Assembly: GCA_003648455.1 (NCBI GenBank)
Contig: QMPG01000257.1
Location: forward strand, 1 to 5,177
Direction: 5' to 3'
Source of the DNA: Bacteroidota bacterium
GTDB lineage: Bacteria > Bacteroidota > Bacteroidia > Bacteroidales > B39-G9
Length of the DNA stretch: 5,177 bases
Position numbers and translations under genes: made by a program
Shown: piece by piece, positions 1 through 5,155 of the stretch
How positions within the stretch are numbered: the stretch's first letter is position 1
Layout: every line of letters begins with the position of its first letter
The notes under the pieces: generated by a model
Told to the model about the DNA's origin: nothing
Seen by the model: the letters and a program-made list of their open reading frames with translations, nothing else
Databases searched by the model: none

Positions 1-1
1 A

Positions 2-106
2 ATTTTTGAAGTACTATCGGGATAATTCAAGAAAATTTGGATAAATTTATATGAAAAAGAATTAAGTCCAAAGGAAAATTCAGAAATAAACAATCTTTGC
101 ACCTAA
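2..106 (+). other. Possible end or decayed remnant of an upstream gene
   Basis: Two + strand frames could be the tail of a gene that begins before the window. Frame 3 reads FLKYYRDNSRKFG and stops at the TAA at 42-44. Frame 2 reads IFEVLSG, stops at 23-25, and then stays open to the TAA at 104-106 as 26 codons with a protein-like composition (FKKIWINLYEKELSPKE and onward) but no start codon. A frameshift near 26-36 would join the frame 3 head to the frame 2 tail, as in a decayed gene. The peptides are too short to assign to a family, and chance open frames are common in AT-rich DNA, so this is a weak call. Confidence 0.18.
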
Positions 107-172
107 AATTCTTCTAAATAACCTGTTATTAATTCAGAATTTTATTCACAAATCTTATTCATTTCTGAATTT
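76..172. repeat. Spaced inverted repeat with a third half-site
   Basis: AAATTCAGAAAT at 76-87 is the exact reverse complement of ATTTCTGAATTT at 161-172, giving 12-bp arms 73 bp apart. A third copy of the core, AATTCAGAA, lies at 131-139 and can pair with 163-171 through a 23-nt loop. The region otherwise (107-291) is AT-rich, with no reading frame, RNA gene or terminator that I can support. The sites could be operator half-sites for the downstream transporter or chance matches in AT-rich DNA; nothing in the sequence decides between them. Confidence 0.35.
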
Positions 173-291
173 CTGTGTTTTATATCTTATATCGAACTCA
201 GCTTAGTATAAAATTAAAAAACTAATCGTAATTATTAAAGAAAAAAGTCGAAAATAAAAACCTAAAAAAAGTCAAGGTATTATTTTTTTTT

Positions 292-299
292 TATCTTTG
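292..299 (+). promoter_or_regulatory. Candidate Bacteroidota -7 promoter element for the POT gene
   Basis: TATCTTTG matches the Bacteroidota -7 consensus TAnnTTTG at every fixed position and lies 49 bp before the ATG at 349, a sensible 5' leader length. A run of ten T residues (283-292) fills the spacer directly upstream. No clear -33 TTTG element is visible at the expected distance, so recognition would rest mainly on the -7 box. The leader 300-348 is AT-rich and has no Shine-Dalgarno sequence, as is usual in this phylum. Confidence 0.5.
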
Positions 300-348
300 T
301 ATTCTTCAAAAAGAATATAAATTAATTATTAACTAAAATTATTAAATT

Positions 349-2058
349 ATGTTAAAAGAACATCCAAAAGGACTATTCGTTGCACTCTTTGCAAATATGG
401 GCGAACGATTTGGTTACTATACTATGTTGGCAATTTTCGTTTTATTTCTACAGGCCAAATACGGTTTTGATTACGAAATAGCTTCTCAATATTTTGGAAT
501 TTTTCTTGCATTTGTATATTTCATGCCATTAATTGGTGGGATAGTTGCCGATAAATTTTTAGGTTATGGAAAAACAATTACTTTAGGACTTGTCGTCATG
601 TTTCTCGGCTACGTAATGTTAGCCATTCCGACCAAAATGGATGGTGGGTTAGCACTTGTTATTGGTGCCTTAGCCGTCATTTCGATAGGAACAGGTTTCT
701 TCAAAGGTAATTTACAAGCTTTGGTTGGAAATATGTATGATGACCCAAAATACTCTAAAAACAGAGATGTTGGTTTCAATATCTTTTATATGGGTATTAA
801 TATTGGAGCTATGTTTGCACCTACAGCTGCAGGTGCAATAAGCAATTGGATTCTAAAAGGTTCAGGTTATTTTTACAAAGCAGATATACCTGCACTAGCT
901 CATAAATTTCTTAACGGGCACGGTGGAGATCTTATCAGCTCAGAATCAGCTATGACTGTTCAACAAAAACTTACAGAACTAGCAACTGCACAAGGTGTTC
1001 CTTTTTCAAACCTTACAGAATTTTCTACAAATTATATTAATGCATTAAGCGAATCTTATCATTGGGCATTTGGTGTTGCAACAATTAGTCTTATTATTTC
1101 AATGTTGATTTTCAAAGGCTTTAAGAAATATTATAAAAAAGCCGACATTACAGAAAAACAAAAAGCTGCCAGTGAAGAACATAAAAATGAAGTTGTTGAA
1201 CTAAGCCCTGAACAAACTAAAGAAAGATTAATTGCTTTAGGTCTGGTTTTCTTTGTAGTTATTTTCTTCTGGATGGCATTCCATCAAAATGGTGCCGCAA
1301 TGACGGCTTTTGCCAGAGATTATGTTGTTGATCATGTCGGGAAATATACATATATAGCATTCGATTTATTTGGGCTCCTATCAATATTTGCAGCTGTTAT
1401 TGGTGCAATATTTGTATTTAAAAAATCAAGTAGCAGTAAAACAAAATTAATTGGAGGAATTACTTCTGTTGTCTTTTTAGTATTGGCATATTACAGAATA
1501 GACAGTTATTCAGAATCTAATGTTTTTACTCCACAAATGTTCCAACATTTTAATCCTTTCTTTATCGTTGCCTTAACTCCGGTAATAGTAGGTTTCTTTA
1601 ATTGGTTAAGAATTAAAGGGAAAGAGCCTTCAGCTCCTAAAAAAATCGGTATTGGTATGTTTATTACTGCAGGTGCATTTATCATTATGTTAATAGGTTC
1701 ACTTAGTCTTATAGGATATGCACCCGGTGATATTGGTGAAATTAGAGCCCCTGAAAATGTGTTGGTTAGCACTAATTGGTTAATTGGAACATATCTAACT
1801 CTTACTATTGCAGAATTATTCTTAAGCCCAATGGGAATTTCTTTTGTTTCAAAAGTTGCTCCTCCAAAATATAAAGGTTTAATGCAAGGTGGTTGGTTAG
1901 CTGCTACTGCTGTTGGTAATTATGCTGTTGCCCTTGTAGGATTTTTCTGGAACGATGTTCAACTATGGGTTTTCTGGGGAATATTAGTTGTATTTGCTAC
2001 ATTATCAGGCATATTTATTTTCTCAATTCTTAAAAAACTTGAGAATGCAACAAAATAA
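349..2058 (+). CDS. POT/PTR-family proton-dependent oligopeptide transporter
   Basis: A 569-residue inner-membrane MFS transporter, expected to import di- and tripeptides with protons. PTR2 signature 1 matches from G63 (GGIVADKFLGYG) and signature 2 matches at 144-156 (FNIFYMGINIGAM). Other family landmarks are GERFGYY (18-24, helix 1), GTGFFKGN with K119 (helix 4), FWMAFHQNG (307-315, helix 7), QHFNPFFI (399-406, helix 8) and AELFLSP with E489 (helix 10). The start is supported because MLKEHPKGLF is the usual POT N-terminus. The protein exceeds the common 450-500 residues through a roughly 65-residue insert between helices 5 and 6 and two extra hydrophobic segments at about 334-357 and 366-382. 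Two acidic positions of the classic motifs are replaced: N16 for the first Glu of ExxERFxYY, and H312 for the Glu of FEQxG. From memory this variant is widespread in Bacteroidota. Substrate is inferred from the family. It has its own promoter candidate and terminator, so it is probably monocistronic. Confidence 0.93.
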   Translation: MLKEHPKGLFVALFANMGERFGYYTMLAIFVLFLQAKYGFDYEIASQYFGIFLAFVYFMPLIGGIVADKFLGYGKTITLGLVVMFLGYVMLAIPTKMDGGLALVIGALAVISIGTGFFKGNLQALVGNMYDDPKYSKNRDVGFNIFYMGINIGAMFAPTAAGAISNWILKGSGYFYKADIPALAHKFLNGHGGDLISSESAMTVQQKLTELATAQGVPFSNLTEFSTNYINALSESYHWAFGVATISLIISMLIFKGFKKYYKKADITEKQKAASEEHKNEVVELSPEQTKERLIALGLVFFVVIFFWMAFHQNGAAMTAFARDYVVDHVGKYTYIAFDLFGLLSIFAAVIGAIFVFKKSSSSKTKLIGGITSVVFLVLAYYRIDSYSESNVFTPQMFQHFNPFFIVALTPVIVGFFNWLRIKGKEPSAPKKIGIGMFITAGAFIIMLIGSLSLIGYAPGDIGEIRAPENVLVSTNWLIGTYLTLTIAELFLSPMGISFVSKVAPPKYKGLMQGGWLAATAVGNYAVALVGFFWNDVQLWVFWGILVVFATLSGIFIFSILKKLENATK

Positions 2059-2082
2059 TAAAACCGCAAATTAAATACATTT

Positions 2083-2113
2083 AAAAAAGGGGAACAATAT
2101 CCCCTTTTTTTTT
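2083..2113 (+). terminator. Intrinsic terminator of the POT gene
   Basis: The perfect 10-bp stem AAAAAAGGGG (2083-2092) / CCCCTTTTTT (2101-2110) encloses an 8-nt loop and runs into a T tract ending at 2113. It begins 24 bp after the transporter stop codon and separates that gene from lemA. The A-rich 5' arm also gives a weaker T-rich hairpin on the opposite strand, but no minus-strand gene ends here. Confidence 0.88.
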
Positions 2114-2127
2114 ACTAAAAATTATAC

Positions 2128-2135
2128 TATTTTTG
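2128..2135 (+). promoter_or_regulatory. Candidate -7 promoter element for lemA
   Basis: TATTTTTG fits TAnnTTTG at all fixed positions and lies 52 bp before the lemA ATG, just downstream of the terminator. No -33 TTTG is evident; the expected place falls in the terminator's T tract. In such AT-rich DNA a match like this can occur by chance, but some promoter is needed here because the terminator isolates lemA from the upstream gene. Confidence 0.4.
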
Positions 2136-2187
2136 ATTAAAATTAGTTATTTAATAAAAGAGAAAAATAATTTAAAAATAAACAATT

Positions 2188-2781
2188 ATGAAAAAAAAAG
2201 GTTGGATAATTCTCGGTGTTATTGTAGTAATATTATTGATTTTTTACTCATCTTCAAAGAATACATATAACACAATGGTTAATTTGCAAGAAAGTGTTAA
2301 CAAACAATGGTCGGATGTAGAGAATGTTTATCAACGTCGTGCCGATTTAATTCCAAATTTAGTTAACACTGTTAAAGGATATGCCTCTCACGAAAAAGAA
2401 ACTTTAACACAAGTTATTGAAGCAAGAGCAAAAGCAACCAAAGTAAGTATTAATGCAGATAATTTAAACGCACAAAATATTCAACAATTTCAACAAGCAC
2501 AGCAAGGTTTATCTTCAGCACTTTCGAAACTTATGGTTGTGGTTGAGAAATATCCTGATTTAAAAGCAAACCAAAACTTTTTAGAACTTCAGGCTCAATT
2601 AGAAGGAACAGAAAACCGTATTGCTGTTGAAAGACGAAAATTTAATCAATCTGCTCAAAATTACAACACATACATAAGAAGATTCCCAAAAAACATATAT
2701 GCAGGAATCTTTAATTTTGACAAAAAAGCATATTTTGAAGCAATGAAAGGCGCAGACAAAGCACCTGAAGTAAAATTTTAA
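2188..2781 (+). CDS. lemA: LemA family membrane-anchored protein
   Basis: A 197-residue protein with an N-terminal hydrophobic helix (about 6-20) after KKK, probably an uncleaved anchor with the helical LemA domain outside the cytoplasm. Family landmarks are YNTMV (27-31), W41, RRADLIPNLV (50-59), TVKGYASHEKETL (61-73), YPDLKANQNF (122-131), TENRIAVERRKFN (141-153) and YNTYIRRFP (159-167). The length is typical of the family and all conserved blocks are present, so it looks intact. The molecular function is not settled. The name comes from a Listeria antigen, and in many bacteria the gene sits beside TPM-domain genes, as here. The TPM gene follows after only 10 bp, which supports co-transcription. 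The start is the only ATG before the anchor, with no Shine-Dalgarno sequence. Codons 2-4 form an A9 run (2191-2199), which I regard as ordinary lysine coding. Confidence 0.95.
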   Translation: MKKKGWIILGVIVVILLIFYSSSKNTYNTMVNLQESVNKQWSDVENVYQRRADLIPNLVNTVKGYASHEKETLTQVIEARAKATKVSINADNLNAQNIQQFQQAQQGLSSALSKLMVVVEKYPDLKANQNFLELQAQLEGTENRIAVERRKFNQSAQNYNTYIRRFPKNIYAGIFNFDKKAYFEAMKGADKAPEVKF

Positions 2782-2791
2782 AAAAATAAAA

Positions 2792-3229
2792 ATGAGAACT
2801 TCTGATTTTTTTACAAAAGAACAAAAAATTGAAATTGTAAATGCAATAAAACAAGCAGAACTTAACACATCCGGTGAAATTAGGGTTCACATTGAAAAGT
2901 CGTGTAAAGGGGATGTGCTCGACCGTGCTGCTTTTATTTTCGACAAGCTTAATATGCAAAAAACAGAACAAAGAAATGGCGTAATTTTTTATCTGGCTAT
3001 ACAAAATAAAAAATTTGCAATATTAGGAGATGCCGGAATAAACGAAAAAGTTCCTGCTGATTTTTGGGAAAACATCAAAACAACAATGCTAGGTTTGTTT
3101 AAAGAACAAAAATTTTCAGAAGGTTTGGTAAAAGGAATTACTATGGCTGGCGAACAGCTAAAAACGCATTTCCCCTATCAAAGTGATGATGTAAACGAAT
3201 TACCTGATGATATTTCGTTTGGTAAATAA
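2792..3229 (+). CDS. Soluble TPM-domain protein (TPM_phosphatase family)
   Basis: A 145-residue protein made almost wholly of one TPM domain. Recognisable parts are the strand SGEIRVHIE (27-35), RNGVIFYLA (61-69), FAILGDAGIN (75-84) and the C-terminal EGLVKGI (110-116). It has no signal peptide and no membrane segment, so it should be cytoplasmic, unlike its neighbour at 3322-4101. The TPM family (Psb32, YgcG, MOLO-1) is known for an acid phosphatase-like activity in plant homologues; whether bacterial members are enzymes is unclear, and I do not assert activity here. Its position 10 bp after lemA suggests translation from the same mRNA and a shared role. The C-terminus (about 130-145) is acidic and probably disordered. 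The family call is strong and the role is inferred from context. Confidence 0.88.
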   Translation: MRTSDFFTKEQKIEIVNAIKQAELNTSGEIRVHIEKSCKGDVLDRAAFIFDKLNMQKTEQRNGVIFYLAIQNKKFAILGDAGINEKVPADFWENIKTTMLGLFKEQKFSEGLVKGITMAGEQLKTHFPYQSDDVNELPDDISFGK

Positions 3230-3321
3230 TTATCAAATAAATTTTTATGTTTAAATATTGTTACAATTTTTTACAAAAAAATAATCAATTATAAATAAAT
3301 AGTTTATAAAAACACAAACAA

Positions 3322-4101
3322 ATGAAACTATTAAAAATCATATTACTCTCAGGTTTATTCTTGTTTAATATTAACGGTTTTTCACAAGAAATTCCTGACA
3401 GACCTAATCCACCGCAATTAGTTAATGACTTTGCAAATATATTAACGGTTAGAGAAAAACAAGCATTAGAGAATAAGTTAGTAACATTCAATAACGAAAC
3501 TTCAACACAAATCGCTATAGTAACAATAAAAAGTTTAAATGGCTACGATAAAGCTGATTTTTCATTTCAACTTGGCGAAAAATGGGGCGTTGGACAAAAA
3601 GGCTCTGACAACGGAATAGTTATTCTTGTTAAACCTAAAACAAAACAAGAACGAGGAGAAACATTTATTGCACCCGGCTATGGACTTGAAGGTGTTGTTC
3701 CTGATGCTACAGCAAAACGAATTGTTGAGCACGACATGATTCCGCTATTTAAAAAAGGCGAATATTATTTAGGCTTAGATGCTGCAACAAATACGTTAAT
3801 ATCACTTACAAAAGGAGAATTTACAGCTACACAATATAATAAGGCTACAAGAAAAAAATCTTCAGGGTTGCCAATTCTATTTATTTTAATAGTTATTTTC
3901 TTTGTGTTTTTTGGTCGTTCAGGCAGACATCAGTCAATGGGACATAATCTCCCATTCTGGATGTTACTTGGCATGATGGGTTCCGGCTCTAGCAGAGGAA
4001 GTTTTGGTGACTTCTCATCAGGAAGCGGTGGCTTTGGCGGTGGATTTGGCGGATTTGGAGGAGGAAGTTTTGGTGGCGGTGGAGCAGGTGGAAGCTGGTA
4101 A
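3322..4101 (+). CDS. Exported TPM-domain protein with Gly-rich tail (YgcG-like)
   Basis: A 259-residue protein with a signal peptide (charged MKLLK, hydrophobic core 6-17, likely cleavage after GFS at 21). The extracytoplasmic TPM domain spans about 34-165, with VNDFANIL (34-41), TQIAIVTIKSL (62-72), DNGIVILV (96-103) and the diagnostic APGYGLEG (117-124). A transmembrane helix follows at about 183-197, then a basic RSGRH stretch, a short hydrophobic patch (209-219) and a Gly/Phe/Ser-rich tail ending in GAGGSW (221-259). This signal-TPM-helix-glycine-tail architecture is standard for YgcG-type proteins, so the low-complexity tail is genuine coding sequence. It is probably held in the inner membrane with the TPM domain in the periplasm. 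The 92-bp gap after the previous gene has no terminator and no convincing promoter, so it probably belongs to the lemA unit, although a separate start cannot be excluded. Function is unknown beyond association with LemA. Confidence 0.92.
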   Translation: MKLLKIILLSGLFLFNINGFSQEIPDRPNPPQLVNDFANILTVREKQALENKLVTFNNETSTQIAIVTIKSLNGYDKADFSFQLGEKWGVGQKGSDNGIVILVKPKTKQERGETFIAPGYGLEGVVPDATAKRIVEHDMIPLFKKGEYYLGLDAATNTLISLTKGEFTATQYNKATRKKSSGLPILFILIVIFFVFFGRSGRHQSMGHNLPFWMLLGMMGSGSSRGSFGDFSSGSGGFGGGFGGFGGGSFGGGGAGGSW

Positions 4102-4216
4102 AATTTATCTCAACAATATGTAAAGTTACTAAAACCTTATTTATATTCTATACCTGAAACAGCAAAAATTTTAAAAATCTTAAAGATAGAGACTACTCCG
4201 AAAAGTGTTTTTCATC

Positions 4217-4248
4217 ATAGCTTCTCCGCCAGCTGGCGGAGAAGCTAT
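4217..4248. repeat. Perfect 32-bp palindrome
   Basis: The 16-base half ATAGCTTCTCCGCCAG is followed immediately by its exact reverse complement, centred on the CAGCTG at 4230-4235. There is no loop, so it forms a cruciform in DNA or a long hairpin in RNA from either strand. It could help end transcription of the TPM gene, but no T tract follows on either side, so I do not call it an intrinsic terminator. The core TCCGCCAGCTGGCGGA resembles dispersed palindromes I recall from Bacteroidota genomes; this recall is unverified. Confidence 0.85.
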
Positions 4249-4255
4249 ACCTACG

Positions 4256-4270
4256 TGTTGATTATCAACA
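4256..4270. repeat. 15-bp palindrome, second unit of the array
   Basis: TGTTGAT and ATCAACA are exact 7-bp arms around a single central T. The unit lies 7 bp after the 32-bp palindrome and directly abuts the next repeat unit. Its AT-rich make-up differs from the GC-rich units on either side. A dimeric protein site is possible, but its place within the array makes a repeat module more likely. Confidence 0.55.
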
Positions 4271-4300
4271 GATTGCTTCGGGCTTCGCCCTCGCAATGAC
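4271..4300. repeat. REP-like hairpin of the 'CATTGCGAGG...GAAGCAATC' type
   Basis: The outer stem ATTGC (4272-4276) / GCAAT (4293-4297) and the inner stem GGGC (4280-4283) / GCCC (4287-4290) with a TTC loop form an interrupted hairpin. Read on the minus strand the unit is the GTCATTGCGAGG...CGAAGCAATC pattern, which I recall as a very common dispersed intergenic repeat in several phyla including Bacteroidota. That identification is from memory; the hairpin itself is seen directly. Confidence 0.65.
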
Positions 4301-4314
4301 GGCTATGAAGCCTT

Positions 4315-4332
4315 ATCTGAGTGAACTCAGAT
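4315..4332. repeat. 18-bp hairpin at the right end of the array
   Basis: ATCTGAGT (4315-4322) and ACTCAGAT (4325-4332) are exact 8-bp arms separated by GA. The unit marks the right edge of the array, 44 bp before the DUF4924 start codon. Its end supplies CAGATTTG (4328-4335), a TAnnTTTG-like box with one mismatch, so the repeat might contribute a promoter for the next gene; no matching -33 element is seen. Confidence 0.6.
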
Positions 4333-4376
4333 TTGAAAAATTAATAAATCAAAATACTTAAAACATTAAATCAAAA

Positions 4377-4925
4377 ATGATTATCGCTAAAGAAAAAAAG
4401 GAAAGTAATATTGCTGAATATATTTTATATATGTGGCAAATTGAAGACCTAATAAGAGCTTACAATTTTGATATTGACATCATTAATAAAAATATTATTT
4501 CGCAATTTAATCAGCCAGAAAATATAATTATTGAAATAAAAAATTGGTATAAAGGATTAATTCAAATGATGATTGAAGAAGGAATAAAAGAAAAAGGTCA
4601 TTTGCAATTTATAACTAACATTGTAAATGACTTAAACAAGTTCCATTCAGCTTTATTGATTTCGGGGAAACACAACAAATATCAGCAACTTTATTCGCAG
4701 GCAGCAGATAACATTAACAGTTTTAAACAAAAAACCCAAGACAAAAAAAACAATGATATTGAAATTTGCTTAAAAGGTCTGTATGCAATATTAATATTAA
4801 GATTAAAAAAGAAAAATATTTCTGAAGGAACTAACTCTGCTGTAAAAACATTCAGCAATTTACTAGCTTATTTATCACAACAATATAAAAAATTTGAAAA
4901 AGGGGACTTAGAATTGGTGTATTAA
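4377..4925 (+). CDS. DUF4924 family protein
   Basis: A 182-residue, mostly helical, cytoplasmic protein without a signal peptide or membrane segment. I recognise DUF4924 from its N-terminal block MIIAKEKKESNIAEYILYMW followed by QIEDLIRA, the middle WYKGLIQMMIEEG and KGHLQF, and the C-terminal block IEICLKGLYAILILRLKKKNIS with LLAYLSQQYKK near the end. The length is that of the family, and the conserved MIIA start fixes the ATG at 4377. The family is essentially confined to Bacteroidota and has no known function; I do not infer one. It stands 275 bp after the previous gene, beyond the palindrome array, so it is probably transcribed separately. No terminator with a T tract follows it. High lysine, asparagine and isoleucine content fits the genome's AT bias and gives no sign of foreign origin. 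Confidence 0.9.
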   Translation: MIIAKEKKESNIAEYILYMWQIEDLIRAYNFDIDIINKNIISQFNQPENIIIEIKNWYKGLIQMMIEEGIKEKGHLQFITNIVNDLNKFHSALLISGKHNKYQQLYSQAADNINSFKQKTQDKKNNDIEICLKGLYAILILRLKKKNISEGTNSAVKTFSNLLAYLSQQYKKFEKGDLELVY

Positions 4926-4973
4926 TCTGAAATCAATTTAAGGAATATATACAGTTTTATAGCGAACTCTGCT

Positions 4974-4997
4974 CTTTTGGATTTATAATTCCGAAAG
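4974..4997. repeat. Imperfect hairpin downstream of DUF4924
   Basis: CTTTTGGA (4974-4981) pairs with TCCGAAAG (4990-4997), with one G-T wobble, around an 8-nt AT loop. There is no T tract, so terminator function is doubtful. The right arm ATTCCGAA recurs in the hairpin at 5022-5044, which suggests two diverged copies of one repeat. The stretch 4926-5177 holds no gene I can support. Confidence 0.45.
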
Positions 4998-5021
4998 TAA
5001 ACTTATTAACCTGAGTTATTA

Positions 5022-5044
5022 GTTCGGGATTGCAAATTCCGAAC
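5022..5044. repeat. 23-nt hairpin GTTCGGG...CCGAAC
   Basis: GTTCGGGATT pairs with AATTCCGAAC, with one G-T wobble, around a GCA loop: a 10-bp stem. This resembles 'ttcgggattgcaaatcccgaa' hairpins that I recall from Bacteroidota intergenic DNA and mobile-element flanks (unverified). The mismatch to a perfect palindrome suggests an old, decaying copy. Confidence 0.5.
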
Positions 5045-5141
5045 AGCATGGGAAGGGGTCAATTTAAAATTAGGGTGGATTATAATAAAATAATTATTGC
5101 TGTCCGATAAATTTTAAAACTTTCTAAATATTTAAACAGGA

Positions 5142-5155
5142 CGTACCTACGGCAC
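5142..5155 (-). repeat. Short REP-like motif GTGCCGTAGGTACG
   Basis: On the minus strand GTGCC and GGTAC flank GTA and form a 5-bp stem with one G-U wobble, embedded in AT-rich arms (TAAATATTTAAA before it, TTTAAAATATTT after it on the + strand) that are themselves roughly complementary. The motif resembles 'gtgccgtaggcac' repeats that I recall from Bacteroidota genomes. It shares TACCTACG with the palindrome array (4248-4255 and 5144-5151). Confidence 0.4.

Larger units (their letters stand above)
4217..4332. repeat. Composite palindrome array (REP/BIME-like dispersed repeat)
   Basis: About 116 bp of non-coding DNA made almost entirely of short palindromes head to tail: 4217-4248, 4256-4270, 4272-4297, 4301-4312 (GGCT/AGCC) and 4315-4332. 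GC content over much of the stretch is far above the AT-rich surroundings, which suggests a different origin. TCATAGC at 4215-4221 and GCTATGA at 4302-4308 are also complementary and could close a multi-branched structure around the middle units. No reading frame runs through it. The preceding stretch 4102-4216 and the following 4333-4376 are AT-rich and show nothing I can support. It lies between the end of the lemA cluster and the DUF4924 gene, where a mobile or dispersed intergenic repeat would be tolerated. No transposase or clear target-site duplication is visible. Copy number in the genome is unknown from one window. Confidence 0.75.

Noticed and set aside
92..99. AATCTTTG as a second -7 promoter box
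   Set aside because: It misses the first T of the consensus, lies about 250 bp from the next gene, and may fall inside a gene remnant.
1506..1772. Minus-strand 88-codon open frame inside the POT gene
   Set aside because: It is antisense to conserved transmembrane coding sequence and shows no family features; it is a shadow of the transporter.
2191..2199. A9 run at codons 2-4 of lemA as a phase-variation or slippage site
   Set aside because: Poly-lysine codons before a membrane anchor are ordinary in an AT-rich genome, and the gene is intact in frame.
2599..3004. Two overlapping minus-strand open frames across the lemA/TPM junction
   Set aside because: Their Cys/Phe-rich translations are what reversed Lys- and Glu-rich AT codons give, and they lie opposite well-conserved genes.
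3289..3309. TTATAAA/TTTATAA inverted repeat just before the exported TPM gene
   Set aside because: It has only 7-bp A/T arms in very AT-rich DNA; chance is sufficient to explain it.
3285..3491. Minus-strand 68-codon open frame over the start of the exported TPM gene
   Set aside because: It is antisense to the signal peptide and TPM start, with no recognisable domain.
3997..4098. Glycine-rich repetitive stretch as a DNA repeat or non-coding element
   Set aside because: It is the in-frame low-complexity tail usual for YgcG-like TPM proteins, ending in GAGGSW.
4217..4300. CRISPR array or tRNA cluster
   Set aside because: The palindromes differ from one another, there are no equal spacers, and none folds as a tRNA cloverleaf.
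5048..5110. 20-codon ORF (MGRGQFKIRVDYN...) after DUF4924
   Set aside because: It is very short, follows a hairpin repeat, and matches no family I know; it is probably chance.
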